DNA of 64,000 nucleotides, taken from NCBI GenBank assembly GCA_030272585.1, contig BSYQ01000005.1, positions 496,001 through 560,000 on the forward strand, in the 5' to 3' direction. This document shows, in pieces, positions 31,993-42,500 of the stretch; within the stretch, counting starts at the first letter, position 1, and each line of letters opens with the position of its first letter. This stretch comes from Bryopsis sp. KO-2023. Lineage: Eukaryota > Chlorophyta > Ulvophyceae > Bryopsidales > Bryopsidaceae. The notes under the pieces are model-generated. The model did not search any database and was not told where the DNA came from. It saw nothing but the letters and a program-made list of their open reading frames with translations. A program made the position numbers and the translations under genes.

Positions 31993-33780
31993 ATGCCAAA
32001 GCACAGCCCGATCATGTGGCGCAGTGGTGATAAGGCGGTTGAGGGAAAGGAGTCGAGTGGAAAACAACCGGGTGGCAGCGGAAAAACGAAAGGCAGTGGC
32101 GGCGAGAAAGGCGGAAAAGGAAAAAGTGGAACTCTCGCCGACGCTTGCCCACCCAGAGGGGAACCCAAACCACTTATCACACCACCTAAGGCGAAAATCA
32201 TGAAAACTCTCCCAGCTCCTTCGGTGCTTTCGAAACTTCGGAACTTCGAAACATCGCTGCTCAAAGGAACCTCCAAGATCGTAATTCGCCCACCGACAGA
32301 GTTGCCGGAAAAACTGCCGGAAAAACCTAGTTCCAGAACAGGAAAAACACTCGACCGAGACGCCGACCCAGCTACTCTCCAAGCTAGGTGTCAACGGTTA
32401 CAGGACGATGTGTTGGAACTCCGTGCAGAACGCGACGCACAACGCGCGCGGGCGGATCAGGCAGAGAAGCACCTGAAAAAGTTTGAGGGTGTAGCTCAAA
32501 GACTCTGCAATCAAGTAACCCAACTTGAACACGATCTGGAAATCGCCCGGCAGGCGAGAGGAACCGCTGAACAGGAGCTGAAACAGCTTCACAAGGAACT
32601 CGATTCTGCGAACCAGACGCAGAAGAAGCTGAAAGCGCAGCTGACGAAACAGCAGCCGCACCTGACGTCCACAGACGAAAGGTCGGCCTGGCAAACGGCT
32701 GTGTACTCGTCTGAGGCACAGTCCGGGTTGATGAGCCGGTTGCTCCACAGCGTTCCCGCACGCCTTGGGGACTATGTGGAAAACCTTTGTCGGGCGACGA
32801 TGGACGATATCATCGAGCAGGGTGCTGGAGCTGCTGCTGCGATCAGAGACGGAGAGGAGCCGGTCTACTACGGCAAGGGAAACGTTCCGGTTAACCACCG
32901 GCTTGCCGGGTATGACTATGCGCAGGTGGACAAAACGCTCGAGAGAATCAGAAATCGTGCACCGGGGCACTTTGACGTTCCCGACGTTGCAGACGATATG
33001 ATCTCAGAGCCACAACCCAGGAGAATCCGCGACCTGACCGGGGGACAGACCGGGGGAAAGACCGACGAAAAGTCGGCGCCCAAGAAAAGGAAGGAGAGAG
33101 AGGAAGAGGAGGCGCTCGCCGACATGTCCAAGAGGTTCAAGGACAGGCGTGGGGAAAAGCCACCGATCTGCTTGTGGTGCTATTCGCCGCCGGCGCTGGC
33201 GGATAGCTACGTGATCACCACATGCACGAGCCACACGGTGTGCCGAACCCACTGGAACCTCATGATTATCCTCGTGCGCTTATACGGGGTGTGGCAGGAA
33301 CAGCGAATCGACCCGCCACAGGTTCAGCTAAAGGACCTACATTTGGACATGCGGGAGCCAGACTTCCAGCCACTCCTTCAGACTCCACCCACGACCCAGA
33401 CTCTCACCGAGTGCTATCAGTGCTTGCGAAGGGACATGGGCTTTCCGAAAGGCCTTGCCCTGAAGCGCTTGGGTCCGTTGGTGAAAAAGTGGGCGGAGGA
33501 GTATGAGAAGCAGGAAAAAGAGAGAACACCCGAACCAGAAACAAAAGGAGAACAGGACCCAGAACAGGACGAAGGAAAAAGTCCTTCCGTGTCCAGCAGG
33601 AGTCCCTCCTCGGAGCCCTCGTCTTTGGGACCTCTTCCTCCACCTTTGGATGAGGATTTCCCTCCTTTGGATGTGGATGAGGACGAGCCTCCGATCGACT
33701 TGGTGGCAGAGCCAGTCGATGAACCACACAAGGCGGAAGGGGGGTACCGCCGACGCCGTCGCCGACACCGTCGTTCGTGA
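31993..33780 (+). CDS. Accessory ORF of inner element: coiled coil plus Cys/His cluster (3' end disrupted)
   Basis: 595 residues as read, of which about 577 are element-encoded. Residues 1-60 are Gly/Lys-rich and basic; 128-222 form a strong coiled coil; 355-390 are basic/acidic with a KKRKERE nuclear-signal-like patch. A Cys/His cluster follows (C393, C396, C411, H414, C417, H420, then C474, C477), and a Pro/Glu/Asp-rich tail. It lies 3' of pol where some Ty3 elements carry env or other extra genes, but has no signal peptide or membrane segment. The CACTA-like element entered at 33,724-33,727, so the last Arg-rich residues come from that TIR; across the empty site a stop follows within a few codons. 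I do not recognise the family. Confidence 0.65.
   Translation: MPKHSPIMWRSGDKAVEGKESSGKQPGGSGKTKGSGGEKGGKGKSGTLADACPPRGEPKPLITPPKAKIMKTLPAPSVLSKLRNFETSLLKGTSKIVIRPPTELPEKLPEKPSSRTGKTLDRDADPATLQARCQRLQDDVLELRAERDAQRARADQAEKHLKKFEGVAQRLCNQVTQLEHDLEIARQARGTAEQELKQLHKELDSANQTQKKLKAQLTKQQPHLTSTDERSAWQTAVYSSEAQSGLMSRLLHSVPARLGDYVENLCRATMDDIIEQGAGAAAAIRDGEEPVYYGKGNVPVNHRLAGYDYAQVDKTLERIRNRAPGHFDVPDVADDMISEPQPRRIRDLTGGQTGGKTDEKSAPKKRKEREEEEALADMSKRFKDRRGEKPPICLWCYSPPALADSYVITTCTSHTVCRTHWNLMIILVRLYGVWQEQRIDPPQVQLKDLHLDMREPDFQPLLQTPPTTQTLTECYQCLRRDMGFPKGLALKRLGPLVKKWAEEYEKQEKERTPEPETKGEQDPEQDEGKSPSVSSRSPSSEPSSLGPLPPPLDEDFPPLDVDEDEPPIDLVAEPVDEPHKAEGGYRRRRRRHRRS
33727..33766 (+). repeat. Left TIR of CACTA-like element
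   Basis: 40 bp, starts CACAAGGCGG. Perfect inverse of 38,278-38,317. Confidence 0.85.
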
Positions 33781-34013
33781 CAAGCGCGTCGGCGACGTCA
33801 CCAGGAGCGTCGGCGACGGTAATTCGATGTGATTGGCACATCGGTTGGGGCAGTCACAGCGTCGCCGTCAAGTGTCATTCGTCGGCGACGCTGCGTCGGT
33901 GACGGGCGCGTCGCCGACGGCATCGTTTATGGCGTCGCCGTCGAGTGTCATTCGTCGGCGACGCTGCGTCGGTGACGGGCGCGTCGCCGACGTCATCGTT
34001 GTGGCGTCGTTGA
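33767..34013 (+). repeat. Left subterminal repeats of CACTA-like element
   Basis: Copies of GTCGGCGACG and its complement. Two direct units of about 84 bp (near 33,849-33,932 and 33,933-34,013) share AGTGTCATTCGTCGGCGACG and GCGTCGGTGACGGGCGCGTC. Transposase-binding arrays are expected here in CACTA elements. Confidence 0.75.
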
Positions 34014-34440
34014 ATGGTGAAGCCATCCCAACCAGATTTGATTGTGCAAATCAGGTTAACTTTCAACATCAAGTGTGACTCCTTTCGTCGAATCCCGAAG
34101 TGTCGAACGGCATTGCAGGGACGTTCCAGTCAACGAGGACAGGTCCCCCAACAAGTGACGAGCAATGTTTTAGCGAAGGTTTTCAATACGAACAGGTTGT
34201 CAGAAATGGCACTGTTGCTCTTCTTGGGTATGTGGATGTTTGCTGTTGCTGGTCGTAGCCCTTTCTTTTCTGAACCGGGTGGAAAGCGACCCTCGTCGAA
34301 ACAGTAAGTTTCTGTGCGCAGAAGTTTTGGCCGCCGCTGCACGGGATGCGTAAAGTCTCGAAGAAAGATTAAGCAGCTGCCTCGTCTCCTATTTTTTTTC
34401 ATTCATCTTGTCGATGTTGGGATTGTTGGTATTTGGACAG

Positions 34441-36860
34441 GAACGCGAGAGAATCGAGCGGGAACAAAAAAAGAAATTGGAGGAGGAGGAAAAAGAAAGG
34501 GAAAAAGAATTGAAACGAAAGCAGGGAAGAAGAGAGGTTGAGGCAGCAACAAGAACGAGAACAGAAGCGTCTGGAAAAAGAAAAAAATAAGGACGGAGAG
34601 CCGAGGAACGAAAGAGGCAGCAAGAGGAAAAACGAAGGTGAATTAATATATTCCCATATTGAACTTCATTTTCTTCTTCTGTTCCTTCATATGGTTGAAT
34701 GTTTCTTTCCTTTATACAGTTTTTGGCTGATTGGGGGATTTTGAGTTGGAGCCAATCATAAGTATGGCAAGAACAGTGCCCCGGGGGAGATAAAAGGGCA
34801 GAGAAATAATCACCCCGAAATTTCCATGAACGAGTCCTATTATTTATATTTTGTGTTTCGATAGATGTCGTTTTGCCTCATTGTCTTGTGAGAAAGCCAC
34901 CACCCGAATCCCTCTTCTTGCCCTGAAGATGTCCCCCTTCATTTTACGCTCCATCAATGCCTTCATCATGCTTTTTTCCGGCAGGGAAAAGGAGCTCCAG
35001 AAAGCTTTTGCCGCTAAATTGAAGGCTGCCCAAAAGGAGCTCCAGAAACAAATGGATGCCGGCCCCCTGGACGATTTGGAGATGGAATGGGAAAGGATTG
35101 CTGAGGCGGAAAGAGCTCAGGACTATGGCTCTGACACAGCCGGGTCGAAGAATTTGGTCGGCATGCAGTCAGGCCAGAATTTCCGCCACCTTATCTCCAG
35201 ATCTTCAAGAGGCATTCCCCAAAATGGGCGATGAGGTAGGGGTCTCCTCAAAATTAAAAAATATAAATTAGTGGAGTATTTCAATCTGGTTGCGTATTTG
35301 ATTTTGCATTCCAATTTAATGCAATGGTTTTCTCTTTCACTGTGTCTTAAGACTTTCACGATGTGCGGTGGGTGTGTAGGAGGAGCTGCACTCCAGAACC
35401 GATGTCCGGCAACCAAACTCCGATGATGCTTGCGCCCCCTCCCCAAGGATTCGTTTATGATGTAGTGCAGAAACCTAATGGAGGTGGAATGATCATCACG
35501 TGCAGGCCACATGGAGGAGGGGATGAGGTGCAGAGTCGCTGTCCTCCAATTTTGAAAATGTCACCCCCGTTCATTATTTCGAAACAAGATGAAAACAGGA
35601 AAAAAAATATATACTTGGATCGTCTTTTCTAAGAGGTTCAGGAGGTTTGGAGGGAGTGTGTGCATGTGTTGATTTTTGTTAAAGGATGTCGGTAAAAGAG
35701 ACATGGAAAAGATAATTATTTCGCTATGTCACAGCCGAGCAAAAGGGCGAAAAGGATTCGAAGGCCCTTTTCTGTGAAAGTAGAAATGCAACATGATTTG
35801 CCAGTTGAAAAGATTGGTGTGCTTTCAACATTGCAGTGTTCAACACCGAAACCCCGGCCATCTCCAGTGCCTTCAAATCCCAGAGCTCCACCGTCGCCCA
35901 TGAATTCCAGAGCTCCACCGTCACCAGTGAATTCCAGAGCTCCACGGTCACCAGTGAATCCTAGACCTCCACCGTCCCCGGTGGCGAAAGCTCAGTCGCC
36001 CCTCAGAAATTATCAGAGGGCCTCGACTTCAGCAAGGAATGAAAAGAGCAGACCCGTCCAGCAAAGAAGTCGAACGGTAATCCATTTTGGTTTTAAAAAA
36101 CATAAATCAATTTTCGCCATGCATTCTTTTTTTTTTGTTTTTTTTGATGGGTTGGGGGAGGAGGAAAAGGCACCACTGGTCATGGGAGTTTCTGTTTCTT
36201 TTGTTTTTGATTCTGCTTTTTCTTTTTTTTTGTCCAACCATGGATTGCTCACTGCTGAAACAAGTTTTTTTTCATTTTTTTAATTATTTTTTTAGGAAGA
36301 AGAGGAGGAAGATGATGATGATGATGAAGAAGAAGAAGATGATTTCGATCCATTTGGTATGCAAAAGAAAAACAAATAAAAAAACGTAATGAAGAAAAGT
36401 TGAGTTGTTTTTTTAATATCATCATCCAATTATTGCGAGTTGAAAAACAAAATTTAACAAAAGTGGATACAAGGAAAAAGACATGTAATGTCAAATATAT
36501 ATATATATATATATTTTTTGTTTTTCTTTGGGTTTTGTCACCTCTCTCACTCTTATACCTCGCACTTCATTTTTTTTTTCCTATTTTTTTTTCTTCCTTT
36601 CTTTTTGTCTGCATCTCTTTTTACTCTCTCTCATTCCAGATAGATATATTTTTTTTCTCAGTTTTTTTTCCGAGAGTTAACTTTCATGTGTTTTTTTAGG
36701 GCAGGATGCATCGAAAGTTGGTTTGAGGGCTCGATTGTACTCCAAACTTGACAAAGCTTCTGCTCAATACAGTTCGCCAGTTTTCGACAGGGGAACCCCT
36801 CCCCCTTCACCACGATCATCGCCCAAACAGGACAGAAGAGGCGAAATGTCGGCTTTTCGG
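34441..36860 (+). pseudogene. Captured multi-exon host gene fragment (coiled-coil / Pro-rich protein)
   Basis: Exon-like blocks with splice signals: 34,441-about 34,600 (EREQKKKLEEEEKERE, one apparent frameshift), 34,985-35,235 (KELQKAFAAKLKAAQKELQK), about 35,380-35,560, about 35,800-36,075 (repeats of RAPPSPVNS), 36,296-36,356 (poly-Glu/Asp, then FDPFG) and 36,700-36,860 (QDASKVGLRARLYSKLDKAS). The last three join in frame. Intervening sequence has T-rich tracts ending in AG. No start codon context and no complete product. I do not recognise the parent gene. Confidence 0.6.
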
Positions 36861-37470
36861 GTAATCGTTTGTTTTTGGCTGTATTTTTCTTTCTCTTAAA
36901 AGATTTTTTGTCAAGTGTTGATTGAAGGGAACTTTGCTTGATTTTCCCAGAGAGGTGGGGGTATGTTGCAGGCCAACAACGCTGTCGTAAAAAAAAAACC
37001 CTTAAAAACAAAGAAAATAGATTGGCATCAAGAGTGCTCAAGGAGGAGTGAAATCTCCTGATTTCGCCTTAAGATTATGGACGATTTTTCCCAGGATTAT
37101 GGTCCGCCAGAGTACTCTCTGTTTTATTACTAACTGGAGTTGTTGACCTCAATTTTTTTTGCTGTCCGTTTTAACAATTCAATAGGAAAAAAAAGGAAAA
37201 GGTTAAATGGCTGGTCAAACGTTTAAGGCTCAGCCTATCCCTCATATCTCGGAATTGGTTGCTTCTCCTTGGGGTGCTCCAATCCGTCGAAAACGTTTGG
37301 GGATCTGAATGTTTTTAGAGAAAGCTTTAAAACTTCCCTCCCAGAAGCCCTACGAAACATACTGCCATGACTGAAAGCTTCATGTGGTCTGTTCACTGCA
37401 CAAGTGAGGGTGCCTTCTAATTTCTGTGCTTTTTTTCTCCCCATTTCATGGTGTGTTTCTGTGGATTTAG

Positions 37471-37683
37471 GATTCGTGACATTCCATGCATCGGGTGCAA
37501 GGGCGGCTGGATTTTGTCTGCCTATTGCGCATGCGCACAGCGTTTGATTTGTCGAACGCTTGGCCAGAAATGGAGTTGCATGTGATCCCGATGGCTGGGC
37601 ATTCTATGTATGATGCCGGGGTGAAACATGCACTCATTGAGGCGACTGATCGAATGAAGGAGCATACAGTTCACGCTTCATAG
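37471..37683 (+). pseudogene. Captured last exon of a proline iminopeptidase
   Basis: After an acceptor (GGATTTAG|GATTC) one frame reads IRDIPC and a shifted frame reads VQGRLDFVC, FDLSNAWPEMELHVIP, AGHSMYDAGV and ALIEATDRM. This is the C terminus of the alpha/beta-hydrolase proline iminopeptidase, including the Asp region (GRLD) and catalytic His (AGHS). A frameshift lies between IPC and VQG, and an insertion near VCLLRMRT disturbs the usual VCP-TA spacing. A stop follows at 37,681. Only this exon is present, so it is a non-functional capture. Confidence 0.75.
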
Positions 37684-37974
37684 CCCAAGCCAGCTGTTCA
37701 TCTCTAAAAATGTTTGTTTGCAGGGAATCAAAGTAAGCTATTGTTGGAAGAGCACTGTTGGCTAGCCTGAACAGAAAGGAAAAAGAATCGGAAGAGATCA
37801 GGGAAGAGAAAAAAAAAGCAATATTGCTTTTTAATGTAATTAATGTGATTGCTGGCGCGTCTGCAAGAGCAGATCCGGGATCGACACCTGGAATCATAAA
37901 TCAAATCATCAATCCATTCCCCAAATTCATCAATTCCACAGCCAGAAAAACAGGTGTCAGTGGCACCCACCGAC

Positions 37975-38277
37975 ACCGTCGGCGACACCACCACCGACGT
38001 CATTGTCGCCGACGCACCGTCGTTTTGACGTCGGCGACGCGTCGGTAACACTTTCCAGGCAGCGTCGGCGACACCAGCGTCGCCGACGTTTTCGTCTTGT
38101 GAACGACGTTTCGTCGGCGACGCTGTGTCGGCGACGGCGTCGGCGACGTCACTGACACCGTCGGCGACGCCACTGAAACCGTCGGCGACGCCGTCGCCGA
38201 CGCCGTCGCCGACACAGCGTCGCCGACGAAACGTCGTTCACAAGACGAAAACGTCGGTGAAAGTGCGTCGGCGACGC
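37975..38277 (-). repeat. Right subterminal repeats with 66-bp hairpin
   Basis: Dense GTCGGCGACG copies. Within them 38,083-38,148 and 38,192-38,257 are a 66-bp inverted repeat, perfect by eye, around a 43-bp loop, each arm containing CGTTTTCGTCTTGTGAACGA or its complement. Confidence 0.75.
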
Positions 38278-38317
38278 GTCGGCGACGGCGTCGGCGGTAC
38301 CCCCCTTCCGCCTTGTG
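38278..38317 (-). repeat. Right TIR of CACTA-like element
   Basis: 40 bp, ends CCGCCTTGTG, followed by TSD CCA at 38,318-38,320. Confidence 0.85.
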
Positions 38318-38320
38318 CCA

Positions 38321-38610
38321 GCTGAACAACCAGCTGGCGGCTGAGATGGGTTCTGGAGTGACAACGAAAAGCAGACCAAGCCGGAGACCAAGCTACCGTC
38401 CAAGCCAGAGACCAAGCCTCAAGACAGAACGGGGTTTTTCTGTGGGGTTGAGCATGGGTTTGGTTTGGGATTTTTCCTCGGTTTGTTTGGGGTTTAGTTT
38501 GACGTTTAGTTGGGGTTTTTGTTGTGGGTTTGTTTGGGGTTTCTTTTTCTTCTCGTTCGACCTTTTTCTTTCTTTCTTTCCAGGGTTGTGACGGGTGTGG
38601 ACACCCTCTC
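38321..38610 (+). other. 3' non-coding tail of inner element
   Basis: Begins a few codons before the original stop of the accessory ORF, then G/T-rich sequence with repeated GGTTTG units (38,430-38,560) leading to the polypurine tract. No gene. Confidence 0.5.
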
Positions 38611-38628
38611 GTGGGGGGGGGGACACAT
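38611..38628 (+). promoter_or_regulatory. Polypurine tract of inner element
   Basis: GTGGGGGGGGGGACACAT directly abutting the 3' LTR; the G run would prime plus-strand synthesis. Confidence 0.7.
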
Positions 38629-38732
38629 TGATAGTAGTAACTCGGGTTTAGGGGTATTGTGTAGTACAATGGGATGTACGACAGGGTTTATAGGGCAGGG
38701 GGCCCTCCTGTAAAAATTAATCTTCCCAGTGA

Positions 38733-38767
<35 letters not shown>

Positions 38768-38801
38768 TGCTTGTGTCTCGGGGTCCTAGACCCCCTTATC
38801 A
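38629..38801 (+). repeat. 3' LTR of inner element
   Basis: 173 bp, by-eye identical to 23,555-23,727, followed by TSD CAACT. Confidence 0.92.
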
Positions 38802-38806
38802 CAACT

Positions 38807-39362
38807 AATGCTGCGACCTGGGTCGACTCCTTCCGTCGGCCCTGCTGTCGTCTAGGATCGACCTTTTAACCTAGGTTCGACCCTTCTCCTGTGGTTCTAG
38901 GAATTCTGCACCTTTTACTGCAGATCTTCGACCTGGCAGTTGAACTTCGAACTTCGCCTCCCTGGTCGAGACTCCTGGACCTCCACTACAACTTGCAGCT
39001 CTCTTTTACGTCAGGTTAAGTCGAGAAACCCCCAAACTGCTTGGGTATTAGTCTTGGAAAATGCAGATCTATAGATCTCCAGCACCTTGTTTTTCCAGGC
39101 GCCACCAAACGCAACTCCAAGCTTCCTCTTCGACTTTGCTCACATACCCGCGCCGTGTCGCTCCTTGAAGCGTCGTTTTTAAGCCCAAACTTGGCGCGTC
39201 CTCCTCTCAACTCCTTTTACCCTAGCCAGGATAAGAGCGATCCTTCCTGGCTACTCTCTCCTTGGGACCTCTTTCGTTTCGTCCCTAAAGGGTTCCTTTC
39301 CTCGCGAGCTGCCCCAAGACCTCGAACCTTTGCGCTAGGTTCGACCACGGCTCCGAAACCAT
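38807..39362 (-). other. 5' leader of outer element
   Basis: Sequence between the inner insertion point and the outer 5' LTR, with PBS-like TGGTTTCGGAGC at 39,350-39,361 (minus). No convincing coding region. Confidence 0.5.
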
Positions 39363-39567
39363 TGTCACAGCTCCGAGGGAAAGGGGGTGGAGCACACACT
39401 TGGTGCACAGGGTACAGGAGGAGGGCGTTGGAGAACTCAGAATATTGATTACACAAACAAACGTTCGTAGGCTTTTAACGGCCACCTTGAAATGACCCTT
39501 CCCAGTCCGACCGGTACTGACAAGACCCGTGTCTAGGACACTGCTGTTAACCCTGACAGTCGTAACA
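39363..39567 (-). repeat. 5' LTR of outer element
   Basis: 205 bp, by-eye identical to 17,397-17,601. TSD GTTCC follows at 39,568-39,572. Confidence 0.9.
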
Positions 39568-39572
39568 GTTCC

Positions 39573-42500
39573 CCTCCCAAATTCAAATACAATCGAATTT
39601 CGCCTTGCAAAAATGAGCTCTTTTTCCGGGTAGAATTTCAACCACTTTTTCTCAGGAACCCATGCTTGACGTAGTCGTTCCTCAATGACTGCATGGATTT
39701 GAGAGGAAAAGGTTATTTTTTTGAGGAAAAATATTTTTTCTTGTCCATTGTCACATGTTGTGCAATTAATGTTGCACAAGCAACAAAGTGGATAAAATTA
39801 GCACACAAATTGGGCTGATTTTTTTTTGTGACCATCCTAACAAACAAATAAAACAAACAAACAAACATTAAGTTACATTGTGGAGGAGAATTGCCACTCT
39901 CCTATCATTTTTTCTTTTTCTTTTGAATGACATTCATTGTTTATGGATACGGACTTGTGTAATAAATCTCATTAATGATGATCATCAGTTTACAATAAAG
40001 GATGTTTTTTTTTTTTCATCCTAATGGCTCTCCCGTAAAATATCAAATAGCACTGTGTGAGTTAGGTTTTGCTCATCTCAAACCTCATGCCAGTTCTGGT
40101 CTGCCACAGCTGAAAAAAGTATTGCGATTCGTTCTGTGCACAGATCATGTCAGCCAATTCACTTGCAGGGTGGAGACTTCCTGTTCGTTTTTCAATGAGG
40201 CCTTAGTTTAAAATTAGGGCCAGTTTTGATTGGAACAACATTTATATCAAATTTGAAAGGGAGTATTGATTAGTCGGACTGAGATACTCAAGTGTTTGGA
40301 GGCTAAGTAGGGGGATTGACCATTGTAATATGAGGCTTTAAACGTGTGTGAGGTTGGGAGGATTTGTGAAAGTGGGTATGTCGATATTCTCAAGAAGTGA
40401 AGCTGGTATGGGTTCTCCAGGTTTGGATCATGTGTCTGATTTATTTTGTTAGAGAATCGCTAACACCACCCTCCAGGGCAACAATTTATCTGTGCACATT
40501 TAGTTGAAAATCAAAGTAACAACCGTTAAGTGTCATTTTCAATCTGCCGCTCGTACGACCCTCCTTGGTCTGAGCGATGACAAATGTGCTGAATTCTGAG
40601 ACTTTTTCAAAATAATATATAGGAATCAACCGATATTTGTTGCCCCTTTCGAAGAACCACTCCTCAGAGAAGCTTCTTTCCATTGATTGGCCTGCAACCC
40701 CTGACAATAATCAGGCCTGTCATATTGATCCAGTCAAAAAATTTCACTGGGGGACATCCAGCCGAAGAGTAACTTCGTACTATAGTATTATCCTTCCAGT
40801 CAGACTGGCAACAAACCAACATATCTGCAATCATGACAATTCTTTCACCAAAAAATCTTTTTTTTTGTTCTTGCATAAGGTATGACACCCATAGAGCCTT
40901 CAAAAAACAACAGCTCATGTACAATAATGTGGAGCAGCGTTTTCTTTTTTATTTGCGAAAGATATTTGAAGGAAAAAAACAAAACTTTCAGAAAGACAGA
41001 ATGGTTTTACCAAAAATGAGACTCAGTATATCAGGCGTGCTTTTTAAAAATGTTTAGTCTCACAGTTGTTGAGAAAGATATGCCTGCCAACAACGCTCAC
41101 TTGCTGAATTCACCCCAATTGGCTTCATTCTCGGAGGAGACCTCATTCTGAAAGTTGATCTGTGTACTTTCCCTTTCAGAATACTCAAGCTCCTCTCAAA
41201 GGATGCAGCCTTCCATCTGGATTAAAAATGAATCATTATTAAAAAATATTTTTTGCTGCAAGAAAACTGTCCATTGTGTTGATAGCTGCCCTAGAAACCA
41301 CATCATCATCACTAAGTGAAACAAAAGTACGGAATTCGATTGCAATTATGAGAAAGCGGTTGGTCTTTTGAACAGTAAACAACGACGCGTGGGGTTTTCA
41401 GCCTTGAGGAAATACATTTATTGAAAGAATGAGAAAAAAACGTCATTGGCTGATCCAGAGGATTCGATACCTGAGTGATTTTGTGTTGGAAAAGCTGATT
41501 GTTGTGTCGAGCTGGGTCAGGTCGACGGGGGGTCTATCTCGACACAACACTGATAACCGATTGATCACCATAAATCGACTTCCCCGGGCCGGAAAAATCG
41601 AAAAAACCGCAAAACATCGAAGATCTTCCAGTCCAGCTTGGAGGGTGGAAGCCATGCTTTCATGCACAACGTCGGTGCGAATTATGGTGCGAACAATACA
41701 GTTTTGCACGGGTTTTGCTGGAATAATGGCAGCAGAGTTTAATCATAATCATAATCATAATCATAATCATAATTACAACCCACAGCAAAAGAGAGCCATC
41801 ACCCTCTATGATGCTGGAACAAAGACAAAAAGGAAAGAAAAGAAAAAGAAAAACAAAAAAAAAAAACAAAAACAAAACAAAAACCTTAGGATTGTAAACC
41901 TGCTGAACGAGAGTTTAATCAGTACACACCTGTGAGCAACAAATTCAGATTTCTCATTCAATCCGTAAAGCCTCCACTCAAATTTCCGGCGCAAAAAAAA
42001 CGCGACATCGATCCAGCTTGGCTCACCGACACTGGAGCAAATTCGAGGTCTGTTTTCGGGACGACTTCGGCCCTTTTGTGGAGTTCAAGTCAATGTCGAG
42101 TCGACATTGTCGACCAACGCGGTTATTTTGTCTATCCTGCGGGCAACTTGCCAGCAGGAACCAAGCGCACGATTCACTTTCAACTCCCAGAAGGTGCATT
42201 CTCTCGATCAATCATCGGTAATCAGGCTTATTTAGGAGTTCGCACATCGCTGCCGAGTTTTTCTTTTTACACCGTGTTACAACATTCTTTCTTCACAGCA
42301 GACCTCCTCTTTAAAAAATGTTCCAAATGGTGAAACAAGTTGTACTTCGTTGCTCTTCTCCTAAGACACGCAATCATTACCTTTTCAAATCGAAAAATTA
42401 ATCCAGCCACATAAACGTGCACCGTTCCTTTCGAGGGGAACTGACCCCGATTCCACCAAGTCGAACATCATCCGCAATGGCATGGATTTTTCAACGATCG

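Larger units (their letters stand above)
33727..38317. mobile_element. CACTA-like non-autonomous transposon carrying host gene fragments
   Basis: 4,591 bp with 40-bp perfect terminal inverted repeats beginning CACAAGGCGGAAGGGGGG, flanked by the 3-bp TSD CCA (33,724-33,726 and 38,318-38,320). CAC-starting ends, 3-bp TSD and subterminal repeat arrays (GTCGGCGACG in both orientations at 33,755-34,010 and 37,975-38,300) are the EnSpm/CACTA pattern. No transposase. The interior (about 34,400-37,700) has spliced-gene structure: exons of an unknown coiled-coil/Pro-rich protein and the last exon of a proline iminopeptidase, with introns retained, so capture was at DNA level. Confidence 0.85.
23555..38801 (+). 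mobile_element. Inner Ty3/Gypsy chromovirus-like LTR retrotransposon with inverted gag-pol block
   Basis: Two 173-bp LTRs (TGATAG...TTATCA) at 23,555-23,727 and 38,629-38,801 look identical, including the lengths of the CT and GT runs. TSD CAACT at 23,550-23,554 and 38,802-38,806. PBS at 23,730-23,741 and polypurine tract at 38,611-38,628 set plus orientation. Plus-strand coding comprises the Gag N terminus, integrase C terminus with chromodomain, and a 595-residue accessory ORF. Between 25,188 and about 30,930 the rest of Gag, protease, RT, RNase H and integrase are on the minus strand. A CACTA-like element sits at 33,727-38,317; without it the element would be about 10.65 kb. Confidence 0.92.
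17397..39567 (-). mobile_element. Outer LTR retrotransposon, minus orientation, split by the inner element
   Basis: Two 205-bp direct repeats starting TG and ending CA (17,397-17,601 and 39,363-39,567) appear identical and are bracketed by a 5-bp TSD GTTCC (17,392-17,396 and 39,568-39,572). A primer-binding-like TGGTTTCGGAGC lies 1 nt inside the right LTR on the minus strand, so the element reads right to left. Without the inner insertion it is about 6.9 kb. Its interior (17,602-23,549 plus 38,807-39,362) encodes no Gag, protease, RT, RNase H or integrase that I can recognise, so it is probably non-autonomous (LARD-like). Its insertion also splits the left outer arm of the large palindrome. 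Confidence 0.9.

Noticed and set aside
31891-33841. Minus-strand open frames opposite the 595-residue ORF
   Set aside because: Shadows of a GC-rich coding region; the plus-strand product has domain-like structure, these do not.
37975-38300. Possible CRISPR array or satellite (GTCGGCGACG repeats)
   Set aside because: Repeats are short, unevenly spaced and in both orientations beside a TIR in eukaryotic DNA; they are subterminal repeats of the CACTA-like element.
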